From NCBI GenBank assembly GCA_902461025.1, contig CABPWC010000076.1, positions 1 through 7,870 of the forward strand: 7,870 bases of DNA. Reading direction: 5' to 3'. Position numbers and translations under genes: made by a program. The notes below the pieces were generated by a model. It worked only from the letters and a program-made list of their open reading frames with translations, was not told where the DNA came from and ran no database searches. Position 1 is the stretch's first letter; every line of letters begins with the position of its first letter. This DNA comes from an uncultured Streptococcus sp. (GTDB lineage Bacteria > Bacillota > Bacilli > Lactobacillales > Streptococcaceae). Below, one piece after another: positions 1-5,617 of the stretch.

Positions 1-857
1 AACCAACTCCAGATCCAGAGCCAACTCCAGATCCAGAGCCAACTCCAAATCCAGAACCAACTCCAGATCCGAAACCAACTCCAGATCCGAAACCAACTCC
101 AGATCCGAAACCAACTCCAGATCCAGAGCCAACTCCAGAACCAGAGCCAACTCCAGATCCAGAGCCAACTCCAGATCCAAAGCCAACCCCAGATCCAGAG
201 CCAACTCCAAATCCAGAGCCAACTCCAAATCCAGAGCCAACTCCAGATCCAAAGCCAACCCCAGATCCAGAGCCAACTCCAAATCCAGAGCCAACTCCAA
301 ATCCAGAGCCAACTCCAGATCCAGAGCCAACTCCAGAACCAGAGCCAACTCCAAATCCAGAGCCAACTCCGAACCCAGAGCCAACTCCAAATCCAGAGCC
401 AACTCCAACTCCAACCCCAACTCCAGAACCTGAAGTACTAACAAGTAAGGGAGATCAAGAACCACCAGTAGTTGAAATTCCTGAATTTACAGGTGGCGTT
501 AATGCTGCAGAAGTGGCTGTTCATGAAATCCCAGAGTTCAAGGGTGGCGTTAATTGGGTTGAAGCGGACAAGAATGAGCTCCCAGAATTCAAGGGTGGCG
601 TTAACGCAGTTGAAGCTGCTAAGAATGAGGTTCCAGAATACAAAGAGTCTGTTTCAAATCCAGCTACACCACTTGCGGATCACAAGTCAACTCAAAGTTT
701 AACAAACCAAAAACAAGAACAACCACATGCACCAGCAACTGAAGCCAAAGCTCAACTTCCAGCAACTGGTGAGCAAGATTCAGTAGGTTTAGCTTTCCTA
801 GCTAGTCTTGGATTGGTTCTTTCTGCAACCTTTATCAAAAAGGGGAAAGAAGACTAA
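1..857 (+). CDS. LPXTG-anchored surface protein, C-terminal part (5' truncated by window)
   Basis: The reading frame is open from the first full codon at position 3 to the TAA at 855-857, giving 284 residues with no start, so the N-terminal functional domain lies outside the window. In order: residues 1-144 are 24 hexads of the type P-T-P-D/N/E-P-E/K, with proline at every second position. Residues 159-218 carry a 17-residue repeat (IPEFTGGVN, IPEFKGGVN, LPEFKGGVN, then a decayed VPEYKESV). A short polar linker follows, then LPATG at residues 252-256 (756-770), a hydrophobic segment of about 18 residues, and the charged tail KKGKED. This is a complete sortase A cell-wall sorting signal, so the protein is probably covalently attached to peptidoglycan. 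The (Pro-X)n part should be a stiff wall-spanning stalk. The ligand or enzyme activity of the missing head cannot be told. Surface anchoring is near certain; the identity of the protein is unknown. Confidence 0.93.
   Translation, partial: PTPDPEPTPDPEPTPNPEPTPDPKPTPDPKPTPDPKPTPDPEPTPEPEPTPDPEPTPDPKPTPDPEPTPNPEPTPNPEPTPDPKPTPDPEPTPNPEPTPNPEPTPDPEPTPEPEPTPNPEPTPNPEPTPNPEPTPTPTPTPEPEVLTSKGDQEPPVVEIPEFTGGVNAAEVAVHEIPEFKGGVNWVEADKNELPEFKGGVNAVEAAKNEVPEYKESVSNPATPLADHKSTQSLTNQKQEQPHAPATEAKAQLPATGEQDSVGLAFLASLGLVLSATFIKKGKED
3..434 (+). repeat. 18-bp tandem repeat array (24 units) encoding a Pro-X stalk
   Basis: There are twenty-four consecutive in-frame 18-bp units, consensus CCAACTCCAGATCCAGAG, encoding PTPDPE. 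Variation falls on codon 4 (Asp, Asn, Glu, once Thr) and codon 6 (Glu, Lys, once Thr). Units 4-6 (57-110) are three identical PTPDPK copies using CCG AAA. Units 10-13 (165-236) and 14-17 (237-308) are an exact 72-bp duplication that shares the rare ACC threonine codon. The last two units (399-434) are degenerate. All units keep the frame, so copy-number change would lengthen or shorten the stalk without a frameshift. Confidence 0.97.
477..656 (+). repeat. 51-bp tandem repeat encoding PEFKGGVN-type 17-residue motif
   Basis: Three full copies start at 477, 528 and 579, with a decayed fourth at 630. Each encodes (I/L)PEF(T/K)GGVN followed by a variable stretch ending in HE or NE. The fourth keeps VPEYK and then diverges. 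The unit lies between the Pro-X stalk and the sorting signal, where streptococcal wall proteins often carry such motifs (from memory of the family). Its function is not known to me; a wall-spanning spacer is the simplest reading. Confidence 0.9.
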
Positions 858-899
858 GTACGAATCTTAATTCGATGCAGAATAACTTGTTTTAAAAAG

Positions 900-930
900 A
901 AAAACCAGGGACACTAGTTCCTGGTTTTTT
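900..930 (+). terminator. Rho-independent terminator, probably bidirectional
   Basis: The stem pairs 900-912 (AAAAACCAGGGAC) with 917-929 (GTTCCTGGTTTTT), 13 pairs including one G-U, around a 4-nt ACTA loop. A T-run follows on the plus strand. The A-rich run before the stem gives a T-rich tract on the minus strand as well. It lies 42 bp after the surface-protein stop and faces the convergent small gene, so it can serve both transcripts. Confidence 0.9.
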
Positions 931-958
931 GTGATTCGAAAGCACAGAAAACTGCAAA

Positions 959-985
959 TAAAAAACCAACGAAGTAACCGTTGGT
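959..985 (-). terminator. Terminator of the minus-strand small membrane protein gene
   Basis: On the minus strand a 7-bp stem (ACCAACG at 985-979 with CGTTGGT at 971-965) closes a 7-nt loop. It is followed directly by a T-run at 964-959. It sits 12 bp past the TAA at 1000-998, so it is the natural first terminator of that gene. Confidence 0.8.
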
Positions 986-997
986 ATTGAAAAATGC

Positions 998-1399
998 TTA
1001 AGATGCTCCGTTATTAGCGCTAACTCCTGCTTCAGTAGTTGGAGTGTTTGAAGAAGAATCAGATTGCTCATTTTTCTGAGAATTGTTATCTGATTTTGTA
1101 TCCTCCTTCTTGCTAGGAGTTTGAACCTCTTCTTTTTGAGTTGTTTCTTGATTGTTAGATTGGCTTTGTGCAGGTGCATTGGATTCAGCTGGAGCTTCCT
1201 TTTGAACTTCCTTGATAATAGTTGTCTGCGGATTTGTATCTTTTTTATCCTTTTCTTTATCAAAGGCATTCATAATCGTTATGCTAGCCGTTATCAAACC
1301 TAGAATACTAGCAATCGTTGCGATTGTTTTTTGAAAAACAGTGAAGCCTTTTTTGATGTGTTCGGTCTTGGGTTTTGAACTTCTACGATAGTTAGACAT
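998..1399 (-). CDS. Small single-pass membrane protein with disordered polar tail (hypothetical)
   Basis: This is a 133-residue protein of unknown function. The N-terminus is basic (RR at 5-6, KK at 16-17). Residues about 20-46 form one hydrophobic segment starting at TVFQKTIATIAS, and there is no signal-peptidase or lipobox cysteine motif. The remaining ~85 residues are low-complexity, rich in Ser, Thr, Asn, Gln, Lys and Glu, and probably disordered. The positive-inside rule predicts a cytoplasmic N-terminus and an outside tail. The ATG at 1399-1397 has AAAGGAG (1413-1407) seven bases upstream and a TATAAT just before that, which supports this start. It resembles a small streptococcal family that I recall being listed as DUF6556, but I could not check this. 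It converges with the surface-protein gene and diverges from the desulfurase operon. No function should be assigned. Confidence 0.85.
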   Translation of the reverse strand: MSNYRRSSKPKTEHIKKGFTVFQKTIATIASILGLITASITIMNAFDKEKDKKDTNPQTTIIKEVQKEAPAESNAPAQSQSNNQETTQKEEVQTPSKKEDTKSDNNSQKNEQSDSSSNTPTTEAGVSANNGAS

Positions 1400-1423
1400 A
1401 ATTTCTCTCCTTTGTCATGATTC

Positions 1424-1429
1424 ATTATA
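1424..1429 (-). promoter_or_regulatory. -10 element of the minus-strand small membrane protein gene
   Basis: The reverse complement of 1424-1429 is a perfect TATAAT. It would start transcription near 1417, leaving a leader of about 17 bases that contains the AAAGGAG site. At 16-18 bp spacing the -35 position reads AAGTTT or similar, a poor match to TTGACA and set in a T-run. A perfect -10 with no real -35 suggests dependence on an activator, which fits the direct repeat just upstream. Confidence 0.7.
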
Positions 1430-1460
1430 CTCAAAATCTTTAAAAAAAACTTAAATGAAC

Positions 1461-1490
1461 CTGAATTGCCTTTCTTGTCGCCTGAACTGT
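1461..1490 (-). promoter_or_regulatory. ComE/LytTR-like direct repeat, possible operator
   Basis: On the minus strand, ACAGTTCAG (1490-1482) and GCAATTCAG (1469-1461) are separated by exactly 12 bp. This is the layout known for ComE and related LytTR regulators of streptococci (aCAnTTcaG-N12-aCAgTTgaG, from memory). The proximal repeat ends 31 bp before the TATAAT of the small membrane protein gene, a plausible activator position. The plus-strand -35 of the desulfurase operon (1475-1480) lies inside the 12-bp spacer. The repeat is seen directly; that ComE or a relative binds it is inference. Confidence 0.5.
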
Positions 1491-1503
1491 TTCGTGTTAC
1501 AAT
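1475..1503 (+). promoter_or_regulatory. Promoter of the cysteine desulfurase-thiI operon
   Basis: A -35 TTGTCG (1475-1480) and a -10 TACAAT (1498-1503) are 17 bp apart, with TGT just before the -10 making it an extended -10. Transcription would begin near 1510, leaving a leader of about 26 bases. That leaves no room for a leader riboswitch. Confidence 0.7.
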
Positions 1504-1535
1504 AGAAGCAGTGATTTTAGAAAGCGTGAGAAACC

Positions 1536-2678
1536 ATGATTTACTTTGACAATTCGGCTACGACCAAGCCCTATCCGGAAGCACTTGAAACCTATATGCA
1601 GGTGTCTACAAAAATTATTGGAAATCCTTCTAGTCTTCATCGTTTAGGAGACCAGTCTACCAGAATTTTAGATGCTTCTCGTCAACAGATTGCAGATTTG
1701 ATTGGCAAAAATAGTGAGGAAATCTTCTTTACCTCTGGAGGGACTGAAGGAGACAACTGGGTTATCAAAGGGGTGGCATTTGAAAAAGCTCAGTTTGGTA
1801 AACACATCATTGTGTCAGAAATTGAGCATCCAGCAGTTAAGGAGTCTGCTCTTTGGCTTCAGACTCAAGGATTTGAGGTGGATTTTGCACCAGTAGATGA
1901 AAAAGGATTTGTAGATGTGGCTGCTTTAGAAAATCTACTTCGTCCTGATACAACGCTAGTCTCTGTTATGGCAGTCAACAATGAAATTGGATCAATCCAG
2001 TCTATTGAAGCTATCTCAGAACTATTAGCAGATAAGCCAACGATTTCCTTCCATGTTGATGCGGTTCAAGCTTTAGCTAAGATTCCGACAGAAAAGTATT
2101 TGACTGACCGAGTGGATTTTGCAACCTTCTCTAGTCATAAATTCCACGGAGTTCGTGGTGTTGGATTTGTTTATATCAAGTCTGGCAAGAAAATCACCCC
2201 CCTATTAACTGGCGGTGGCCAAGAGCGCGACTATCGTTCAACAACTGAGAATGTAGCAGGAATTGCAGCAACAGCCAAGGCACTGCGTCTAGCTATGGAA
2301 AGATTGGAATTGTTTACAAGAAAAACAAGTCAGATGAAGTCAGTCATTCGGCAAGCCCTACTCGAATATCCAGACATTTTTGTTTTCTCAGGTGAGGAAG
2401 ACTTTGCGCCTCATATTCTGACTTTTGGGATTAAGGGTGTCCGTGGTGAAGTCATCGTTCATGCATTTGAAGACTATGATATTTTCATTTCCACAACCTC
2501 TGCTTGCTCGTCCAAGGCAGGAAAACCTGCTGGTACCTTGATTGCCATGGGGGTTGAAAAAGATAAGGCTCAGTCAGCAGTACGCGTCAGCCTAGACCTA
2601 GAAAATGACATGAGTCAAGTTGAGCAATTTTTGACCAAACTAAAATTAATTTACAATCAAACTAGAAAAGTAAGATAG
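1536..2678 (+). CDS. Cysteine desulfurase, IscS/NifS family (NifZ-like partner of ThiI)
   Basis: This PLP enzyme converts cysteine to alanine and carries the sulfur as a persulfide. The 380 residues cover a full fold-type I aminotransferase protein. Recognisable residues are the N-terminal YFDNSATT, H98 in EHPA, N149 in VNNEIG, D175 and Q178 in FHVDAVQA, the PLP-binding K202 in SSHKFHG, the GGGQE-RDYRSTT phosphate-binding segment, and the active cysteine C324 in TSACSS. No key residue is missing. The ATG at 1536 gives the usual MIYFDNSATT start but has only a weak GTGAG ribosome site (1526-1530). The stop overlaps the ribosome site of thiI, 8 bp upstream of it, so the two are one operon and probably coupled. 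In Bacillus subtilis the thiI-adjacent desulfurase NifZ supplies sulfur for 4-thiouridine, and the same job is inferred here. A general Fe-S role is less likely, because no scaffold gene is nearby. Confidence 0.95.
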   Translation: MIYFDNSATTKPYPEALETYMQVSTKIIGNPSSLHRLGDQSTRILDASRQQIADLIGKNSEEIFFTSGGTEGDNWVIKGVAFEKAQFGKHIIVSEIEHPAVKESALWLQTQGFEVDFAPVDEKGFVDVAALENLLRPDTTLVSVMAVNNEIGSIQSIEAISELLADKPTISFHVDAVQALAKIPTEKYLTDRVDFATFSSHKFHGVRGVGFVYIKSGKKITPLLTGGGQERDYRSTTENVAGIAATAKALRLAMERLELFTRKTSQMKSVIRQALLEYPDIFVFSGEEDFAPHILTFGIKGVRGEVIVHAFEDYDIFISTTSACSSKAGKPAGTLIAMGVEKDKAQSAVRVSLDLENDMSQVEQFLTKLKLIYNQTRKVR

Positions 2679-2686
2679 GAGCATTC

Positions 2687-3901
2687 ATGCAATATTCAGA
2701 AATTATGATTCGCTACGGGGAACTTTCAACCAAAGGTAAAAACCGTATGCGTTTCATCAATAAACTACGTAATAATATCTCAGATGTTTTATCTATCTAT
2801 CCTCAAGTCAAGGTAACTGCTGATCGCGACCGTGCCCATGCTTATCTTAATGGAGCCGACTATGCAGCAGTAGCTGAGTCTCTCAAACAGGTTTTCGGGA
2901 TTCAAAACTTTTCTCCAGTATATAAGGTTGAAAAATCTGTAGAAGTTCTTAAATCTGCTGTCCAAGAGATTATGCAGGACATCTATAAGGAAGGCATGAC
3001 CTTTAAGATCTCTAGCAAACGCAGTGATCACAACTTTGAACTGGATAGTCGTGAACTCAACCAAGTTCTTGGTGGTGCTGTTTTTGACGTCATTCCAAAT
3101 GTACAAGCCCAGATGAAAAATCCCGATATCAATCTTCAAGTGGAGATTCGTGAAGAGGCGGCTTATCTTTCCTATGAGACCATTCGTGGGGCTGGTGGTT
3201 TGCCAGTTGGCACTTCTGGGAAAGGTATGCTCATGTTGTCAGGGGGGATTGACTCTCCTGTAGCAGGTTATCTTGCTTTGAAACGTGGCGTAGATATCGA
3301 GGCTGTTCACTTTGCTAGCCCACCATATACTAGTCCAGGTGCCCTCAAGAAAGCTCAGGATTTGACCCGTAAATTGACTAAGTTCGGTGGCAATATCCAG
3401 TTTATCGAAGTGCCTTTTACGGAGATTCAAGAAGAGATTAAGGCTAAGGCTCCAGAAGCTTATCTCATGACTCTGACTCGCCGCTTTATGATGCGGATTA
3501 CCGATCGTATCCGTGAGGTGAGAAAAGGTTTGGTCATCATCAATGGTGAAAGTCTTGGTCAGGTGGCAAGCCAAACCCTTGAAAGCATGCAGGCTATCAA
3601 TGCCGTGACCAACACGCCAATTATCCGTCCAGTTGTAACTATGGATAAGTTGGAAATCATTGATATTGCTCAGGAAATTGACACCTTTGAAATTTCTATC
3701 CAACCTTTTGAAGATTGTTGCACGATTTTTGCGCCTGATCGTCCGAAAACAAATCCAAAGATTAAGAATGCTGAACAGTATGAAACACGTATGGATGTTG
3801 AAGGATTAGTTGAGCGAGCAGTGGCAGGGATTATGATCACAGAAATCACACCGCAAGCCGAAAAAGATGCTGTCGATGAATTAATTGAAGATCTTCTTTA
3901 A
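2687..3901 (+). CDS. thiI: tRNA sulfurtransferase ThiI (4-thiouridine synthase)
   Basis: ThiI activates U8 of tRNA with ATP and replaces its oxygen with sulfur to give s4U. In some bacteria it also serves thiamine thiazole synthesis. The 404 residues show the N-terminal ferredoxin-like region (IMIRYGELSTKGKNR), a THUMP RNA-binding domain at about 60-165, and the PP-loop SGGIDSP at 185-191. Conserved downstream segments are the NGESLGQVASQT block (about 286-297), PIIRP and the DCCTIFAP block. C344 or C345 there corresponds to the catalytic cysteine near position 344 in E. coli ThiI. The protein stops where the E. coli enzyme continues into a rhodanese domain, which is absent here as is usual in Firmicutes. 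It must therefore take sulfur directly from the desulfurase encoded just upstream. AGGAG at 2677-2681 is five bases before the ATG. No thiamine genes are in the window, so tRNA modification is the likelier role. Confidence 0.98.
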   Translation: MQYSEIMIRYGELSTKGKNRMRFINKLRNNISDVLSIYPQVKVTADRDRAHAYLNGADYAAVAESLKQVFGIQNFSPVYKVEKSVEVLKSAVQEIMQDIYKEGMTFKISSKRSDHNFELDSRELNQVLGGAVFDVIPNVQAQMKNPDINLQVEIREEAAYLSYETIRGAGGLPVGTSGKGMLMLSGGIDSPVAGYLALKRGVDIEAVHFASPPYTSPGALKKAQDLTRKLTKFGGNIQFIEVPFTEIQEEIKAKAPEAYLMTLTRRFMMRITDRIREVRKGLVIINGESLGQVASQTLESMQAINAVTNTPIIRPVVTMDKLEIIDIAQEIDTFEISIQPFEDCCTIFAPDRPKTNPKIKNAEQYETRMDVEGLVERAVAGIMITEITPQAEKDAVDELIEDLL

Positions 3902-3919
3902 TGAATGAGAATACAACTA

Positions 3920-3965
3920 AAAGTTAGTTTATTGTCCTAAATTTGGACGGAAACTGACTTTTTTT
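3920..3965 (+). terminator. Terminator of the desulfurase-thiI operon
   Basis: Outer arms AAAGTTAGTTT (3920-3930) and AAACTGACTTT (3951-3961) pair over 11 bp with one G-U. Inside, GTCC (3934-3937) pairs with GGAC (3945-3948). A T-run to 3965 follows. The stem begins 19 bp after the thiI stop. Its 3' arm also contains the likely -35 of the next operon. Confidence 0.85.
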
Positions 3966-3983
3966 CTATTTTTATGCTATAAT
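3954..3983 (+). promoter_or_regulatory. Promoter of the esterase-esterase-ATP-grasp operon
   Basis: A perfect -10 TATAAT (3978-3983) is preceded by TGC, an extended -10. The best -35 is CTGACT (3954-3959) at 18 bp spacing, inside the 3' arm of the upstream terminator. Transcription should start near 3990, so a TTG at 3995 would have almost no leader. This is why the ATG at 4019 is preferred as the start. Confidence 0.75.
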
Positions 3984-4018
3984 AAGGTAAAATTTTGAAT
4001 ATAGAGAGTTTTCTGACA

Positions 4019-4843
4019 ATGAATCAATCTTACTTTTACCTGAAAATGCGAGAGCATAAACTCAAGGTTCCATACACAGGCAAGGAGCGCCGTGTACGTG
4101 TTCTCCTCCCGAAAAATTACGAGAAAGACACGGATCGAACTTATCCGGTTGTCTATTTCCATGATGGTCAAAATGTCTTTTACAGTAAAGAATCCTATGT
4201 CGGTCATTCATGGAAGATCATTCCTACCATTAAACGGAATCCAGATATCAGCCGCATGATTATAGTTGCCATTGATAATGATGGTCTAGGACGGATGAAT
4301 GAGTATGCGGCATGGAAATTCCAAGAGTCTAACATCCCTGGGCAACAATTCGGTGGCAAAGGTGTCGAGTACGCTGAGTTTGTCATGGAAGTGGTCAAAC
4401 CCTTTATCGATGAAAACTATCGTACAAAATCAGACCGCAAGCATACTGCTATGGTTGGTTCTTCTCTGGGAGGTAATATTACCCAGTTTATTGGCTTGGA
4501 GTATCAGGATCAGATTGGGTGTTTGGGAGTGTTCTCATCAGCCAACTGGCTTCACCAAGAGGCTTTTGATCGCTATATGGAGCGTAAAAAACTATTACCT
4601 GACCAGCGAGTCTTCATCTATGTTGGAACGGAAGAGGCGGATGACACGGATAAGACCCTTATGGCTGGCAATATCAAGCAGGCCTATATTGACTCTTCTC
4701 TTCGCTATTATCATGATTTGATAGCAGGAGGAGTTGAGTTGGAAAATCTCTCTCTCAAGGTTCAGGCTGGAGCCATTCACCATGAAGTGCCATGGTCAGA
4801 AAATCTTCCAGCTTGCCTACGCTTTTTTGCAGAAAATTGGTAA
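4019..4843 (+). CDS. Alpha/beta-hydrolase esterase, esterase D (PF00756)-like, first gene of operon
   Basis: This is probably a cytoplasmic serine esterase; no signal peptide or membrane segment is seen. From the ATG at 4019 it has 274 residues. Motifs: VVYFHDGQN at 44-52, typical of the esterase D/enterochelin-esterase-like family; the nucleophile elbow G-S-S-L-G with S149; an acidic GTEEADD segment at 203-209 that may supply the acid; and IHHEVPW at 253-259 with the catalytic histidine at H254 or H255. A longer form from TTG at 3995 is in frame, but the promoter leaves only about five bases before it. The ATG has a weak GAGAG site (4004-4008) ten bases upstream. The next gene starts 21 bp after the stop. 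The substrate is unknown: the family includes Fes/IroE-type siderophore esterases and S-formylglutathione hydrolases, but no siderophore genes are present here. Confidence 0.88.
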   Translation: MNQSYFYLKMREHKLKVPYTGKERRVRVLLPKNYEKDTDRTYPVVYFHDGQNVFYSKESYVGHSWKIIPTIKRNPDISRMIIVAIDNDGLGRMNEYAAWKFQESNIPGQQFGGKGVEYAEFVMEVVKPFIDENYRTKSDRKHTAMVGSSLGGNITQFIGLEYQDQIGCLGVFSSANWLHQEAFDRYMERKKLLPDQRVFIYVGTEEADDTDKTLMAGNIKQAYIDSSLRYYHDLIAGGVELENLSLKVQAGAIHHEVPWSENLPACLRFFAENW

Positions 4844-4864
4844 TTAGTATAAAGGAGACAGGAT

Positions 4865-5605
4865 ATGCATATTGAACATCTTAGCCACTGGAGTGGTCAT
4901 CTTAACCGTGAAATGTATGTCAATCGATACGGACATGGAGGCATCCCAGTTGTTGTCTTTGCTTCTTCAGGTGGTAGCCACAATGAATACTATGATTTTG
5001 GGATGATTGATGCTTGTGCATCCTTTATTGAAGAAGGTCGCGTGCAGTTCTTTACCCTTTCAAGTGTAGATAGTGAGAGCTGGCTTGCGACTTGGAAAAA
5101 TAGTCATGATCAAGCTGAGATGCACCGTGCTTATGAACGATATGTGATTGAAGAAGCTATTCCTTTTATCAAGCACAAGACAGGCTGGTTTGACGGTATG
5201 ATGACAACAGGATGCTCTATGGGAGCTTACCATGCACTTAACTTTTTCCTTCAGCATCCAGATGTCTTTACCAAGGTAATTGCCCTCAGTGGTGTCTACG
5301 ATGCTCGTTTCTTTGTTGGAGATTACTACAACGATGATGCTATCTATCAAAATTCACCAGTAGACTATATCTGGAATCAAAATGATGGTTGGTTTATTGA
5401 TCGATACCGTCAGGCTGAGATTGTCATCTGTACAGGACTAGGTGCTTGGGAACAGGACGGCCTTCCTTCTTACTACAAGTTAAAAGAAGCTTTTGACCAA
5501 AAACAAATTCCTGCATGGTTTGCAGAATGGGGGCACGATGTTGCCCATGACTGGGAATGGTGGCGCAAACAAATGCCTTATTTCCTCGGTCATATGAGTC
5601 TATAA
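4865..5605 (+). CDS. Second alpha/beta-hydrolase esterase of operon
   Basis: A 246-residue probable serine hydrolase with no signal peptide. The visible triad candidates are S118 in the elbow G-C-S-M-G, an acidic residue at D146 in SGVYD or E196/D198, and H224 or H228 in WGHDVAHDWEWW. The last motif (HDW..W near the C-terminus) is common in esterases that act on acyl or polyester substrates. FASSGGSHNEY at 32-42 would form the oxyanion-hole loop. It does not look like a recent duplicate of the gene before it: motifs and spacing differ. A strong AAAGGAG (4851-4857) lies seven bases before the ATG. It is followed after only 12 bp by the ATP-grasp gene, so all three are co-transcribed. The substrate is unknown. 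Confidence 0.88.
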   Translation: MHIEHLSHWSGHLNREMYVNRYGHGGIPVVVFASSGGSHNEYYDFGMIDACASFIEEGRVQFFTLSSVDSESWLATWKNSHDQAEMHRAYERYVIEEAIPFIKHKTGWFDGMMTTGCSMGAYHALNFFLQHPDVFTKVIALSGVYDARFFVGDYYNDDAIYQNSPVDYIWNQNDGWFIDRYRQAEIVICTGLGAWEQDGLPSYYKLKEAFDQKQIPAWFAEWGHDVAHDWEWWRKQMPYFLGHMSL

Positions 5606-5611
5606 AAGGAG
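5605..5611 (+). promoter_or_regulatory. Ribosome-binding site that fixes the ATP-grasp start
   Basis: AAAGGAG begins at the last base of the preceding TAA stop. It is six bases before the ATG at 5618 but directly abuts an in-frame TTG at 5612, which therefore cannot be served by it. The overlap with the stop also suggests translational coupling. Confidence 0.8.
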
Positions 5612-5617
5612 TTGCTT

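Noticed and set aside
3..434. Regular short repeats that might be taken for a CRISPR array
   Set aside because: The 18-bp units are contiguous with no unique spacers, stay in one reading frame and encode a Pro-X stalk.
472..702. Plus-strand open frame overlapping the surface-protein tail
   Set aside because: It is a different frame of the 51-bp repeat region. The LPXTG frame carries the sorting signal and clear protein repeats.
861..874. Small hairpin CGAAT-CTTA-ATTCG just after the surface-protein stop
   Set aside because: It has only five pairs, mostly AT, with no T-run. The strong terminator at 900-930 explains termination.
892..1303. Open frames on both strands overlapping the small membrane protein gene
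   Set aside because: They lack a matching ribosome site and promoter. The 998-1399 frame has TATAAT, AAAGGAG and a sensible membrane segment.
1504..1535. TPP riboswitch or other leader RNA ahead of the desulfurase-thiI operon
   Set aside because: The predicted leader is only about 26 bases, too short for a riboswitch, and no conserved motif is present.
2789..3703. Minus-strand open frames opposite thiI
   Set aside because: They have no ribosome site or recognisable domain and lie wholly within the conserved thiI coding sequence.
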